From contig NZ_JABMLK010000002.1 of NCBI RefSeq assembly GCF_013394855.1, positions 744,001 through 808,000 on the forward strand: 64,000 nt of DNA. Reading direction: 5' to 3'. Under the pieces are notes generated by a model. The model was not told the origin of the DNA. It saw nothing but the letters and a program-made list of their open reading frames with translations, and ran no database searches. The stretch comes from Limnobaculum xujianqingii. GTDB lineage: Bacteria > Pseudomonadota > Gammaproteobacteria > Enterobacterales > Enterobacteriaceae. Made by a program: the position numbers and the translations under genes. Of this stretch, positions 10,012-19,016 are shown one piece after another (position 1 is the stretch's first letter; every line of letters starts with the position of its first letter).

Positions 10012-11785
10012 TATGACAACCAGCAAAAATCAAAAATTCCGCCAATTATGGCCAACGTTGAAACGCCTGTTGGCTTATGGTGCTCCTTATCGTAAACCAT
10101 TAAGTCTTGCCGCTTTATTGTTGTGGTTAGCCGCAGGGGCGGAAGTTTGTGGGCCGGTATTGATCAGCTATTTTATTGACCATATGGTGGCAAAAAATAT
10201 TATGCCGCCCGGCAAAGTAGCTGCGTTGGCGATAGTGTTTTTATTACTGCAAATACTGGCAGCAACGCTGCGCTACAATCAAGCTTTACTGTTTAACCGT
10301 GCTGCCGTTGGTGTAGTACAAACTATCCGTAGTGATGTGATGGACGCCGCGCTAAAACAGCCTATCGCTATTTTTGATACCCAGCCGGTAGGTCAGCTTA
10401 TTTCAAAAGTAACAAACGATACCGAAGTGATTAAAGACTTATATGTCACCGTGGTTGCGACAGTATTGCGTAGTGCGGCATTAATCAGCGCGATGCTGAT
10501 TGCTATGTTTAGTCTGGACTGGCGTATGGCGCTGGTCGCTATGGCGATATTTCCGGTAGTACTGGTTTTGATGAGTATTTATCAACGCTATAGTACGCCA
10601 GTTATACGTCAGGTGCGCAGTCTGTTAGCGGATATCAATAATCGCTTTAATGAAGCTATCAGCGGCATGGTGGTATTGCAGCAATTCCGTCAACAGGTCC
10701 GTTTTGGTGAGCAGTTGGGAGAAACTAACCGCGCTCACTATATGATGCGCCTGAAGACCTTACGTCTGGAAAGCTTGCTGCTGCGCCCGCTACTAAGTTT
10801 GATTTCTGCACTGGTTTTGAGTGGGCTATTAATGTTGTTTGGCTTTAGTCCTGAAGGTTCTATCGGTGTGGGGGTGCTGTATGCCTTTATTAACTATTTG
10901 TCGCGGCTGAATGAACCACTGATTGAGCTGGCCTCTCAGCAGGCGATGTTGCAACAGGCCGTTGTTGCCGGTGAGCGTATTTTTGAGCTGATGGATGGTG
11001 AACAGCAGAAATACGGTGATGATAATCAGCCACTGCTGTCAGGAAAAATTGATATTTGCGATCTGAGCTTTTCCTATAACCGAAGCAAAACGGTTTTAAG
11101 CGATATTAATCTGTCCGTTGCATCCCGAGATTTTATTGCTTTGGTTGGCCATACCGGCAGCGGAAAAAGCACATTGGCTAATCTGTTGATGGGTTACTAT
11201 CCGCTTGCTAAAGGTGAGATTTGCCTTGACGATCGTCCTTTACAAACCCTGAGTCATCAAGTACTGCGTACCGGTGTGGCGATGGTACAACAGGATCCTG
11301 TGGTACTGGCCGATACGGTTTATGCCAACGTGGCTTTGGGGCGAACAATTAGCGAAGAGCAGGTATGGGAAGCGTTACGTATTTCCCAATTGGAAACGCT
11401 AGTGAAAGCCATGCCCTCTGGTATTAACACCGTGCTGGGTGAGCAGGGGAATAATCTTTCGGTAGGGCAGAAGCAGCTTCTGGCCTTAGCTCGGGTTTTA
11501 GTGCAAACACCAGAAATTCTGATTCTGGATGAAGCTACAGCAAATATCGACTCGGGTACCGAGCAGGCTATTCACCGTGCTTTAAGTGCTATTCGGCATA
11601 AAACCACACTGGTGGTAATTGCTCACCGTCTTTCTACTATCGTGGAAGCTGATCAAATAGTGGTACTCAATAGAGGCCAAATTGTTGAGCGTGGCACACA
11701 TCATCAATTATTGATGCAAAAGGGACGTTATTATCAGATGCATCAGTTACAACTGGCCGCGACGGAATTAGAAACTCAGGCTTAA
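10004..11785 (+). CDS. mdlB: ABC exporter half-transporter MdlB
   Basis: A 593-residue partner of MdlA with the same domain order. Walker A is GHTGSGKST, Walker B is [12 protein letters not shown] with the catalytic Glu present, and the signature is LSVGQKQL instead of LSGGQ. The two subunits therefore complement each other: one degenerate and one competent ATP site in the heterodimer. The start overlaps the mdlA stop (ATG 10004; a second ATG at 10013 is possible), which indicates translational coupling. In E. coli this operon also sits upstream of glnK. Confidence 0.93.
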   Translation: MSNMTTSKNQKFRQLWPTLKRLLAYGAPYRKPLSLAALLLWLAAGAEVCGPVLISYFIDHMVAKNIMPPGKVAALAIVFLLLQILAATLRYNQALLFNRAAVGVVQTIRSDVMDAALKQPIAIFDTQPVGQLISKVTNDTEVIKDLYVTVVATVLRSAALISAMLIAMFSLDWRMALVAMAIFPVVLVLMSIYQRYSTPVIRQVRSLLADINNRFNEAISGMVVLQQFRQQVRFGEQLGETNRAHYMMRLKTLRLESLLLRPLLSLISALVLSGLLMLFGFSPEGSIGVGVLYAFINYLSRLNEPLIELASQQAMLQQAVVAGERIFELMDGEQQKYGDDNQPLLSGKIDICDLSFSYNRSKTVLSDINLSVASRDFIALVGHTGSGKSTLANLLMGYYPLAKGEICLDDRPLQTLSHQVLRTGVAMVQQDPVVLADTVYANVALGRTISEEQVWEALRISQLETLVKAMPSGINTVLGEQGNNLSVGQKQLLALARVLVQTPEILILDEATANIDSGTEQAIHRALSAIRHKTTLVVIAHRLSTIVEADQIVVLNRGQIVERGTHHQLLMQKGRYYQMHQLQLAATELETQA

Positions 11786-11790
11786 ATATA

Positions 11791-11833
11791 AATGTATAAG
11801 TGGGGGAAGAAATAACTAACCCACTTATACATT
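11791..11833 (+). terminator. 14-bp perfect hairpin after mdlB
   Basis: AATGTATAAGTGGG (11791-11804) and its exact complement (11820-11833) flank a 15-base loop, 5 bp past the mdlB stop. The tail GTATTATTTATT is T-rich but broken. It is probably the operon end, but with a large loop and an AT-rich stem. Confidence 0.6.
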
Positions 11834-12319
11834 GTATTATTTATTAGGTGATTAGTTGAGATGAATACCTTTTTCTTATTTTTCGCAATGGGAAAATAAA
11901 CTTAATATATCGACAAACTATTAATACAGTTACATTTTAACTTTATTTCTGTAGTTTTATTTTTCTATGAATAATCAATGAGTAATAAATATCTCGCATA
12001 TTAAACAAATGACTGAGTTTACCGTTTTTTCTTCTGGTTTGACCTGATATTTTATAACAAAAATATTCAATCAAAATTCTTTTATTATTTGATTTTTAAT
12101 GTTTTTTCTCCTCTGGCTGTATGAATGGAAAGTGACGGTTATTGGTTACATTTAATTTACATTGCAATTACTTAGCTCTTACTCTCACTGACAAAATAGA
12201 GATTATATTTATTTCAGATTTAACGAGATACGAAGCTAAATCACCAATAAGCATCCGGTTCGTTTACGCCTGCTGAGTTATCAAACGCAATTGAATTAAC
12301 AATCCTGAGGAATTATCAA
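11834..12319. other. AT-rich intergenic region upstream of the Asr-like genes
   Basis: No credible gene lies in this 486-bp AT-rich stretch. It holds the presumed promoter of the downstream Asr-like pair. TACATTTAATTTACA at 12147-12161 resembles the RstA box known at the E. coli asr promoter but is one base longer. AGGAAT just before 12320 is a usable ribosome-binding site. I see nothing else that I can support. Confidence 0.35.
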
Positions 12320-12526
12320 ATGAAAAAATTATTACCTTTAGCCGTTGCTTCTATGTTTGTTCTGTCTGGTTCTGTATTTGCTGCTGATACTGTTGCAACT
12401 ACCCCAACTAATTCTGCACCAACTGCTACTGCGCAACACAAAATGGCAGATAAGAGCAAACAGCATAAAAAACATGCTAAAAAAGCTGAAACTAAACAAT
12501 CAACTCAAGAACCAGCAGCTAAGTAA
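12320..12526 (+). CDS. Asr-like secreted basic peptide, copy 1
   Basis: A 68-residue protein with a clear signal peptide (MKKLLPLAVASMFVLSGSVF, cleavage near AFA/AAD). A Thr/Ala/Pro-rich stretch and a Lys/His-rich tail (KQHKKHAKKAE) follow. This is the pattern of the enterobacterial acid shock protein Asr, an intrinsically disordered periplasmic protein thought to protect other proteins at low pH. It is shorter than E. coli Asr (about 100 residues). A second, similar gene follows 33 bp later. Acid induction is an inference from the family. Confidence 0.65.
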   Translation: MKKLLPLAVASMFVLSGSVFAADTVATTPTNSAPTATAQHKMADKSKQHKKHAKKAETKQSTQEPAAK

Positions 12527-12559
12527 TTAGCACTGATAACGGATACCAGGGTGTACCAA

Positions 12560-12775
12560 ATGAAAAAATTACTCTCAATGGCCACAGTCGCTTTATTTGT
12601 TCTGTCTGGCACAGCCTTTGCGGCTGGTAGTAATACTCAACCGGTAAAAGATGCTCAGCAGGTTTCCGCTACTGCACATAAAGCAAGTAGCAAGGCGAAG
12701 CAGCATAAACAACATGCTAAAGCTCAACCTGGCACCAAATCAGTAGGCCAACAGCCGACGACTCCGGCGGCCTGA
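12560..12775 (+). CDS. Asr-like secreted basic peptide, copy 2
   Basis: A 71-residue paralogue of the preceding gene: near-identical signal peptide (MKKLLSMATVALFVLSGTAFA) and the same SKAKQHKQHAKA basic core with a Pro/Thr tail. I chose ATG 12560 because the signal peptide starts there; an in-frame ATG three codons earlier is less likely. It is followed by a strong terminator, so the two copies form a small operon. Function follows Asr by analogy only. Confidence 0.65.
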   Translation: MKKLLSMATVALFVLSGTAFAAGSNTQPVKDAQQVSATAHKASSKAKQHKQHAKAQPGTKSVGQQPTTPAA

Positions 12776-12797
12776 TATCAGGTTTGTCACATGCGTT

Positions 12798-12824
12798 AAA
12801 AACCCCGGTTTCCGGGGTTTTTTT
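12798..12824 (+). terminator. Intrinsic terminator of the Asr-like pair
   Basis: AAAAACCCCGG and CCGGGGTTTTTTT form a tight GC stem with a short loop and a T-run. It is 23 bp after the second Asr-like stop. Confidence 0.93.
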
Positions 12825-12900
12825 ATGCCCTCAGAAATAGATCAATTTTGTGCAATAGAGAATAGTTAAAAATTAGATTGCATCAAATTACTCTTTATTA

Positions 12901-12917
12901 CGCACTGTTTTAGTGCG
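12901..12917 (+). promoter_or_regulatory. NtrC-type enhancer site upstream of glnK
   Basis: CGCACTGTTTTAGTGCG is a perfect palindrome with the GCAC-N7-GTGC layout of NtrC (GlnG) sites. It lies about 250 bp upstream of the sigma54 promoter of glnK, within the range of an enhancer. Only one copy is evident. The rest of 12825-13249 is AT-rich and shows no gene. Confidence 0.6.
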
Positions 12918-13164
12918 AGCTAATAATCCGGTTAATTTTATTTTTGTTGATTGAATGAGTTTCTCCTTATTATTCAGCCGTTATATTTATTCTTTTATTG
13001 ATCATTTTTTAATGGTGAAAATCTCTCTGGAAATATCTTCATTTTCTCCTGAAAAAACCATGTGTTGGATATATTTATTGACGTATTTTTAAATCTGCTT
13101 TAAGACCCTAATGTTTTTTTAATAAGTATATTTATTGAAAGAAAAGTAGGGTTCATTTCTATTT

Positions 13165-13180
13165 TGGCATGCTAATTGCT
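13165..13180 (+). promoter_or_regulatory. Sigma54 promoter of glnK-amtB
   Basis: TGGCAT-N5-TTGCT matches the -24/-12 consensus TGGCAC-N5-TTGCW. It sits about 70 bp before glnK. With the NtrC-like palindrome upstream, it predicts induction under nitrogen limitation. Confidence 0.85.
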
Positions 13181-13249
13181 CCTGTCTGATTGTGGATCAT
13201 TTATCAGTTAACCATGACTAATCGTTAACCCTTAATCGAGGAGAGGCAT

Positions 13250-13588
13250 ATGAAACTTGTCACCGTAGTGATTAAACCCTTCAAGCTGGAAGATGTGCGC
13301 GAAGCCTTATCTTCAATAGGAATCCAGGGATTGACGGTTACAGAAGTTAAGGGATTTGGCCGTCAGAAAGGTCATGCGGAGCTATATCGTGGTGCAGAAT
13401 ACAGCGTTAACTTTTTGCCAAAGGTGAAGATTGATATCGCAATGTCTGACGATCAGGTTGAGGGCGCGATTGCGGCAATAACTCAGTCTGCTTATACCGG
13501 CAAGATTGGTGATGGAAAGATTTTTGTTACTGAATTACAGCGAGTTGTACGTATACGCACCGGCGAAACAGACGAAGACGCTCTGTAA
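13250..13588 (+). CDS. glnK: P-II nitrogen regulatory protein GlnK
   Basis: A 112-residue P-II signalling protein, full length. The T-loop contains the uridylylation tyrosine in HAELYRGAEYSVNFLPKVKI (Tyr51), and the C-terminal signature TGKIGDGKIFV (about 83-93) is present. GlnK binds ATP/ADP and 2-oxoglutarate as a trimer, and plugs AmtB when nitrogen is sufficient. A GGAGAGG ribosome-binding site precedes the ATG. It is co-transcribed with amtB, 37 bp apart. Confidence 0.97.
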   Translation: MKLVTVVIKPFKLEDVREALSSIGIQGLTVTEVKGFGRQKGHAELYRGAEYSVNFLPKVKIDIAMSDDQVEGAIAAITQSAYTGKIGDGKIFVTELQRVVRIRTGETDEDAL

Positions 13589-13625
13589 GTCATAAATACT
13601 CAACATGTGAGAAGGATGAATAGAG

Positions 13626-14912
13626 ATGAAAAGATTTTTATCCGGAATAGCGATGAGTCTGCCGGTTATGTTTCCTGGTTTTGCCATGGCTGCCGAGAGC
13701 GTCGCCGATAAAGCTGATAACGGCTTTATGATGATAAGTACTGCACTGGTTCTGTTTATGAGTATTCCTGGTATTGCGCTGTTCTATGGCGGATTACTGC
13801 GTTCTAAAAACGTACTTTCTTTGATGACTCAAGTGATTGCGACTTTTTCTTTAGTCAGTGTGCTTTGGGTGATTTATGGCTATACCCTGGCTTTTGGTGA
13901 GGGGAATGATTTTTTTGGTAACTTTAATGGGTTACTGCTGAAAGATGTTCACTTAACCGATGTGACAGGTACGTTTTACAAGTTAATTCATGTTGCTTTT
14001 CAGGGATCGTTTGCCTGTATTACCGTAGGATTAATCGTTGGAGGATTCGCGGAGCGGGTTCGGTTTTCTGCGGTAATTCTTTTTGTTTTCATCTGGTTTA
14101 CGCTGGCCTATCTGCCAATGGCTCATATGGTATGGGGAGGCGGTTACCTGTTTAAAATGGGTGCTATCGATTTTGCTGGTGGTACCGTGGTACATATTAA
14201 CGCGGCGATTGCAGCTTTAGTGGGTGCCTACATGTTAGGAAAACGCAGCGGGTTTGGTCGTGAAGCGTTTAAACCTCATAACCTGCCAATGGTATTTATT
14301 GGTACTGCGATCCTCTATATCGGCTGGTTTGGCTTTAACGCCGGTTCTGCCAGCAGTGCGAACGAAATTGCAGCACTGGCCTTTGTTAACACCGTAACCG
14401 CAACAGCAGGGGCGGTACTGGGTTGGTTAGCCGCCGAGTGGATGATTCGTGGTAAACCTTCTTTACTGGGTGCCTGCTCCGGTTGTATTGCTGGTCTGGT
14501 TGCCATTACGCCTGCTGCCGGTTCTGTTGGTATCGGTGGCGCACTGATTCTGGGCATTATCGCAGGCATTGCTGGCCTTTGGGGCGTGGTAGTACTGAAG
14601 TCATGGTTGAGAGTCGACGACACCTGTGATGTGTTTGGTGTGCATGGCGTATGCGGTATCGTTGGTTGCATCGGCACCGGCATATTGACCTCTGCCGCTT
14701 TGGGGGGAACAGGCTACGCTGAAGGTGTGACTATGCTGAAGCAAGTGGGTGTTCAGGGAATAAGCATTGTAGTTTGTCTGCTGTGGTCAGGCATCGTCGC
14801 TTTCGTAGCCTACAAAATTGCCGATATCCTCCTTGGTCTGCGAGTACCGGAAGAAGTGGAACGCGAAGGTCTGGACGTCAACTCGCATGGTGAGAGTGCG
14901 TATAACCAGTAA
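13626..14912 (+). CDS. amtB: Ammonium transporter AmtB
   Basis: A 428-residue ammonium channel. A cleavable signal peptide (residues 1-22, ending FAMAAE) precedes eleven membrane helices. The pore histidines are in GGTVVHINAAIAALVGAYMLG and DVFGVHGVCGIVGCIGTGI. The acidic C-terminal tail that contacts GlnK (LRVPEEVEREGLDVNSHGE) is intact. It conducts NH4+/NH3 across the inner membrane under nitrogen limitation and is gated by GlnK from the gene upstream. Confidence 0.97.
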   Translation: MKRFLSGIAMSLPVMFPGFAMAAESVADKADNGFMMISTALVLFMSIPGIALFYGGLLRSKNVLSLMTQVIATFSLVSVLWVIYGYTLAFGEGNDFFGNFNGLLLKDVHLTDVTGTFYKLIHVAFQGSFACITVGLIVGGFAERVRFSAVILFVFIWFTLAYLPMAHMVWGGGYLFKMGAIDFAGGTVVHINAAIAALVGAYMLGKRSGFGREAFKPHNLPMVFIGTAILYIGWFGFNAGSASSANEIAALAFVNTVTATAGAVLGWLAAEWMIRGKPSLLGACSGCIAGLVAITPAAGSVGIGGALILGIIAGIAGLWGVVVLKSWLRVDDTCDVFGVHGVCGIVGCIGTGILTSAALGGTGYAEGVTMLKQVGVQGISIVVCLLWSGIVAFVAYKIADILLGLRVPEEVEREGLDVNSHGESAYNQ

Positions 14913-14938
14913 TCATACTTATAGAGTTATTAATATAG

Positions 14939-14964
14939 AAAAAGACGGCTAATGCCGTCTTTTT
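14939..14964 (+). terminator. Intrinsic terminator of glnK-amtB
   Basis: AAAAAGACGGC and GCCGTCTTTTT flank a 4-base loop, 26 bp past the amtB stop. It is a textbook stem with A- and T-runs. Confidence 0.93.
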
Positions 14965-14974
14965 CCGTTTAATA

Positions 14975-15136
14975 GAGCCAATTGTCGGGAGGGGCTCCCG
15001 TGGGGGTCGACTTGGCGTAAGCCAACGAAGTGCCCGTAGGGAGACCAGGCCCGACACGCACTGAAGCCAAATACAAACGATCTTCCGGTCGAGCACAAAG
15101 CTAATATAAGCACTTAATATTTTACGACCGGAATAT
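14975..15136 (-). repeat. Dispersed intergenic repeat, copy B
   Basis: A non-coding element between the amtB terminator and sdaC. Read on the minus strand it follows the same order as 1625-1784: ATATTCCGGTCGTAAA, GTGCTTA, the closing arm GACCGGAAGA, GGGCCTGG, a GC-rich palindromic block, and TTGGCTC. The first hairpin arms differ from copy A by paired changes (GGTCG against GACCG). That suggests the stem is kept while its sequence drifts. Confidence 0.7.
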
Positions 15137-15174
15137 ACATTAATGTCGATTTAAACCATTAACCAACAAATCAG

Positions 15175-16476
15175 CTATGCAAACAGCGTATACAAAATCG
15201 CTGAAATCGCAACCAGCCCCATCAACACCACAAAAACATTGCTCATATGGCCACGGTATTTCTGCATAGCCGGAACTTTATAGATCGCATACATCGGCAT
15301 GATAAACAGAATCATGGCGATAACCGGGCCACCTAAGGTTTCAATAATACCCAGAATACTTGGGTTTAGCGTAGCGATGATCCAGCAGGTAATAATCATA
15401 AACACTGCAGTAATGCGTTCCAGTTTTTTGATTTGTACCGGCTTGCCGTTAGAGCGCAGTGACTTAATCATTAGCCCTTGCATACCTTCGCTTGCACCAA
15501 GATAGTGCCCCAGGAATGACTTGGTAATCGCCACAAATGCAATAACGGGCGCAACATACTCAATAAGCGGGGTTTGGAAGTGGTTAGCCAGGTAAGACAG
15601 AATAGAAATATTCTGTGCTTTAGCTTCTGCCAGGTTTTCAGGAGACAGGCTTAACACACAGCTGAATACGAAGAACATAACGGTAATAACCATCATCAAG
15701 TGTGCATATCTTAAGATACGGCCACTTTTCTCATCGGCATTTTTACCATAAGTTTCTTTTTGGCTAACGGCAAATGAAGAGATGATGGGGGAGTGGTTAA
15801 ATGAAAACACCATGGTTGGAATAATTAACCACAGCGTTAACAGCAGTGTTTTAATGCTGCCTGCATCAAAGCTGGTGTTAGCCTGTTCAAAGATGGCACC
15901 GCTCCACTGAGGGATCAGATACAGCGCCAGCAGCATCAGAACAGTAACAAACGGATAAACCAGAATGCTCATGGCTTTAACTACCATATCACGACCAAAG
16001 TGAACGATAGTCATCAGGCCAAGGATCAGAACGATAGACAGTAACCAGCGCGGCGGTGCCGTCATACCCATCTGAACTTCAATAAAACTGATAGTAGTAT
16101 TAGTAATACCCACGCTATAAATCAACAGAATAGGGTAGATAGCAAAGAAATAGAGCAGGGTAATTAATGCCCCGGCAAATTTACCAAAATGTTCTTCTAC
16201 TACTTCTGTAATGTCACCACCGCGTGATGAACCAGACAGAACGAAACGGGTTAAGGCACGATGAGAGAAATAGGTCATTGGAAAGGCGATGATCAACATG
16301 ATCACCAAAGGCCATATACCACCCAGACCAGCGTTGATCGGCAGGAAAAGAACCCCTGCTCCGATAGCCGTGCCGTATAAACCCAACATCCACGTTGTAT
16401 CTTGTTTTTGCCATTTAGATGTTTGAATACCCGTGTCCGTATCAGGTATCGATACTGAGATGTCTTTAACCGACAT
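15175..16476 (-). CDS. sdaC: Serine:proton symporter SdaC
   Basis: A 433-residue HAAAP-family amino-acid permease with eleven predicted helices, matching E. coli SdaC nearly throughout: TTWMLGLYGTAIGAGVLFLPINAG at the N-terminus, SFNHSPIISSFAV in the middle, and ETLGGPVIAMILFIMPMYAI near the end. SdaC imports L-serine with protons. There is no serine deaminase gene next to it, unlike the E. coli sdaCB pair, so here it stands alone between amtB and tesB. Confidence 0.9.
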   Translation of the reverse strand: MSVKDISVSIPDTDTGIQTSKWQKQDTTWMLGLYGTAIGAGVLFLPINAGLGGIWPLVIMLIIAFPMTYFSHRALTRFVLSGSSRGGDITEVVEEHFGKFAGALITLLYFFAIYPILLIYSVGITNTTISFIEVQMGMTAPPRWLLSIVLILGLMTIVHFGRDMVVKAMSILVYPFVTVLMLLALYLIPQWSGAIFEQANTSFDAGSIKTLLLTLWLIIPTMVFSFNHSPIISSFAVSQKETYGKNADEKSGRILRYAHLMMVITVMFFVFSCVLSLSPENLAEAKAQNISILSYLANHFQTPLIEYVAPVIAFVAITKSFLGHYLGASEGMQGLMIKSLRSNGKPVQIKKLERITAVFMIITCWIIATLNPSILGIIETLGGPVIAMILFIMPMYAIYKVPAMQKYRGHMSNVFVVLMGLVAISAILYTLFA

Positions 16477-16666
16477 TTATAACCCTCATATGAGTAAAAA
16501 GTAGAATATTAAAAAACGCGCGTATTCTAGGGGCAGTTATTGCAGGAGGATATGTGTTTGATCACACAATCAGCATTTAAATCGCCCTGAGAGGCTGAAT
16601 AGCAGTGAATTAGTTTATCATTTAACCAATCGGCATTGTGAAGTTTTTTGATGAAAAATTAATCAA

Positions 16667-16698
16667 AAACTAACGACCTGAATTCAGGCCGTTAGTTT
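16667..16698 (-). terminator. Intrinsic terminator of tesB
   Basis: AAACTAACG / CCTG pair with CAGG / CGTTAGTTT around an AATT loop with one mismatch. On the minus strand the stem is followed by TTTTT. It lies about 30 bp downstream of the tesB stop. Confidence 0.85.
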
Positions 16699-16728
16699 CC
16701 AGTAAGTTATCAGAATAAAAAGCTTCAG

Positions 16729-17595
16729 TTAGCCTTTATGAAAGCGCATTACGCCTTCCTGGCAGGTAGAGGCAACTAACAGGCCGCTACGGGTAAAAAA
16801 TTGACCACGCACAAAGCCTCTGGCGCCTGATGCAGAAGGGCTTTCTACCGAATACAGCAGCCAGTCATCCATCCGGAAGGTACGGTGAAACCAGATCGAA
16901 TGATCAATAGTAGCTACCTGCATACCGGGTTGCAGTAAAGCGATACCATGGGGCTGAAGAGCGGTTGGCAAAAAGTTAAAGTCAGAGGCGTAACCCAGTA
17001 GATACTTATGAATACCCGGATCGTCTGGCATGGTGCCATTAGCCCGTAGCCAAACGTGACGAATCGGCTTATCTATTTCTGCTTTCAGCAGATTATGGTA
17101 TTTAACCGGCCGCATCTCGATAGGCATTTCATTACAGAAAACGCTTTTCATTGGTTCTGACAGTAAATGCGCAAATTTTCTGGCGATATCGGTTTCTGAA
17201 ACCAGCGATTCCGGCGGTGGAACATCGGGCATAGTGGCAGCCTGATGGTCAAAACCTTCTTCATAACTTTGGTACGATGCAGTCATATAGAAAATGGTGT
17301 GGCCATTCTGTATGGCGCTGACTCTACGGGTGCTGAAGCTGTTACCATCGCGGATGACTTCTACTTCATAATCAACAGACTGATGGCTATCGCCGGGGCG
17401 TAAAAAATAACTGTGACAGGAGTGCACCTTACGCTCGGGTAATACGGTTTGTTTCGCTGCAGAGAGGGCCTGACCGACAACCTGCCCACCAAATAGCTGC
17501 TTTAGCCCAAGATTCTGACTCTGTCCTCGAAACCGATGCGTATCAATTTTTTCCAGATGAAGTAGCGTTAGTAGATTTTGTAAAACGTCGCTCAT
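16729..17595 (-). CDS. tesB: Acyl-CoA thioesterase II TesB
   Basis: A 288-residue double-hotdog thioesterase that hydrolyses medium- and long-chain acyl-CoA. It matches E. coli TesB (286 residues): [22 protein letters not shown] near the start, [26 protein letters not shown], and [14 protein letters not shown] with the active-site Asp. The frame is open for 40 more codons upstream, but [17 protein letters not shown] aligns with the E. coli N-terminus, so the start is the ATG at 17595. Confidence 0.95.
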   Translation of the reverse strand: MSDVLQNLLTLLHLEKIDTHRFRGQSQNLGLKQLFGGQVVGQALSAAKQTVLPERKVHSCHSYFLRPGDSHQSVDYEVEVIRDGNSFSTRRVSAIQNGHTIFYMTASYQSYEEGFDHQAATMPDVPPPESLVSETDIARKFAHLLSEPMKSVFCNEMPIEMRPVKYHNLLKAEIDKPIRHVWLRANGTMPDDPGIHKYLLGYASDFNFLPTALQPHGIALLQPGMQVATIDHSIWFHRTFRMDDWLLYSVESPSASGARGFVRGQFFTRSGLLVASTCQEGVMRFHKG

Positions 17596-17855
17596 GGCGG
17601 GGAAGTCCTGTCTGATGGCCTTTTGGCTTTGATTTGTATAAATAATGTAATGGTTTAATGGATCTATTTTAGTTGGGAATGCTTCGAAAGGGGAGTTTTT
17701 ATCAAGGAAATACAAACTCAGATTATAATGGTGATAAATTCCTACAATACCAGTGTTTAGGTGGTCTTTGTTAAAATAATTAGATGACTAAACTGATTTT
17801 TTGATGATTTTGAGTTAAAATTATGTTTGATACCGACAATGTTCAGGAGGTAAAT

Positions 17856-18290
17856 ATGAGTTTTTTAAAATTATTGAGTAGTGCGGCTTTGACCGTTGCA
17901 TTGGTTGGGTGTAGTAGTTCTGCTACACAAAATGAGAAGGAAAACGCTATCAATAGTGCAACCACCGTTAGCGGTAGTGTGATCTATCGCGACAGAATGG
18001 CTTTACCTGAAAAAGCGACGATTACTGTCACGCTGGCCGACGTATCGCTGGCTGATGCGCCTGCAAAAGTCTTATCGACGGTCACGATTCCGTCAGAAGG
18101 TAAGCAGGTTCCTTTTATGTTTAAACTACCTTATAACAATCAACAGTTAGCCGGAGCTCAACGAGTTTCGCTGTTTGCTACCATCTCTGTTGATGGCAAG
18201 TTGTTATATACCACCACCTCAATGAATGAGGTTCTTACCAATGGACAGCCTGCCCATGCGGATCTGATTCTGGATCGCGTTCAGCATTAA
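17856..18290 (+). CDS. ybaY: YbaY family lipoprotein
   Basis: A 144-residue lipoprotein. The signal peptide ends in the lipobox LVGC (Cys at about residue 18), followed by SSS. The rest is a beta-rich YbaY domain (VSGSVIYRDRMALPEKATITVTLADVS). ATG 17856 follows a CAGGAGG ribosome-binding site; the frame stays open 11 codons upstream but has no signal there. YbaY function is unknown; Ser after Cys suggests outer-membrane sorting. Position between tesB and atl is as in E. coli. Confidence 0.9.
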   Translation: MSFLKLLSSAALTVALVGCSSSATQNEKENAINSATTVSGSVIYRDRMALPEKATITVTLADVSLADAPAKVLSTVTIPSEGKQVPFMFKLPYNNQQLAGAQRVSLFATISVDGKLLYTTTSMNEVLTNGQPAHADLILDRVQH

Positions 18291-18343
18291 TTGCTCTGTC
18301 TGTTGGCGGCTGGCACAACCTGATATTGAAGTATGTTTTGTAC

Positions 18344-18664
18344 TTATGGCTGTGTCAGCCAACCATAGATTTTAAAATTGATGCGATCTGAGCGAGTAAA
18401 AAGAACGCCATCGGCCAGCAGCGCCTGTTTCTGGCGAATATAATCCGGTCCGGTCAACGATATTTTCCCCTGGGAATTAACCACCCGAAACCAGGGCAGT
18501 GTACTTCCCTCTGGCAAACGACTTAAGATGATCCCCACATGACGAGCAGCTCCAGCCGCTCCGGCTAAACGTGCAATCGCACCGTAGGTGGTTACTTTTC
18601 CCGGGGGAATTGAGGCAACAACGGTATAAATTCGGGTTGGGAGCGATGGTTCATCGTTTTCCAT
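18344..18664 (-). CDS. atl: Alkyltransferase-like DNA-binding protein Atl
   Basis: A 106-residue member of the MGMT family. The active-site PCHR motif is replaced by PWFRVV (Trp for Cys), the hallmark of Atl (YbaZ). Such proteins bind O6-alkylguanine without transferring the alkyl group and pass the lesion to nucleotide excision repair. The helix-turn-helix GKVTTYGAIARLAG and the Arg finger region GAARHVG are present. It is convergent with ybaY. Confidence 0.92.
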   Translation of the reverse strand: MENDEPSLPTRIYTVVASIPPGKVTTYGAIARLAGAAGAARHVGIILSRLPEGSTLPWFRVVNSQGKISLTGPDYIRQKQALLADGVLFTRSDRINFKIYGWLTQP

Positions 18665-18838
18665 CCGCAGGGTTCCTTGTATAGTTGATATTGCAGATTT
18701 TTAGCATAAAGAGTCGGCGACTAATTCTGCCATAAATTGGAGAACTGGGTAAGAAAACATCGCTTAGTGTCAGGAGCCTTGCAATTGAACGGCCCATCCA
18801 CGATAATGCCTGCGCTTCATGAGAATGAAGCCGTCAAT

Positions 18839-18952
18839 GGGGGCTCTGTTGGTTCTCCCGCAACGCTAACTTGTGAACTCGGTCAGATCCGGAAGGAAGC
18901 AGCCGCAGCAAGCGTCGTGTGTGCCGGGATGTAGCTGGCAGGGCCCCCACCC
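18839..18952 (+). ncRNA. ffs: 4.5S RNA of the signal recognition particle
   Basis: A 114-nt gene, the same length as E. coli ffs. The conserved ends GGGGGCTCTGTTGGTTCTCC and GGCAGGGCCCCCACC pair with each other. The Ffh-binding core is present: GGTCAGATCCGGAAGGAAGC and GCCGGGATGTAGCTGGCAG. The middle arm differs from E. coli as expected for a related genus. It guides inner-membrane proteins to SecYEG together with Ffh. Short open frames across it are not genes. Confidence 0.97.
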
Positions 18953-19016
18953 AATTTTGGGGAACCCTTTCTCAACAATCTTAATATCCCTTGCTGTAAT
19001 GACTTTGGTCGTCAAG

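Noticed and set aside
18737..18998. Open frames crossing the 4.5S RNA gene on both strands
   Set aside because: The conserved ends, length and Ffh-binding core identify ffs; the frames are by-products of the RNA sequence.
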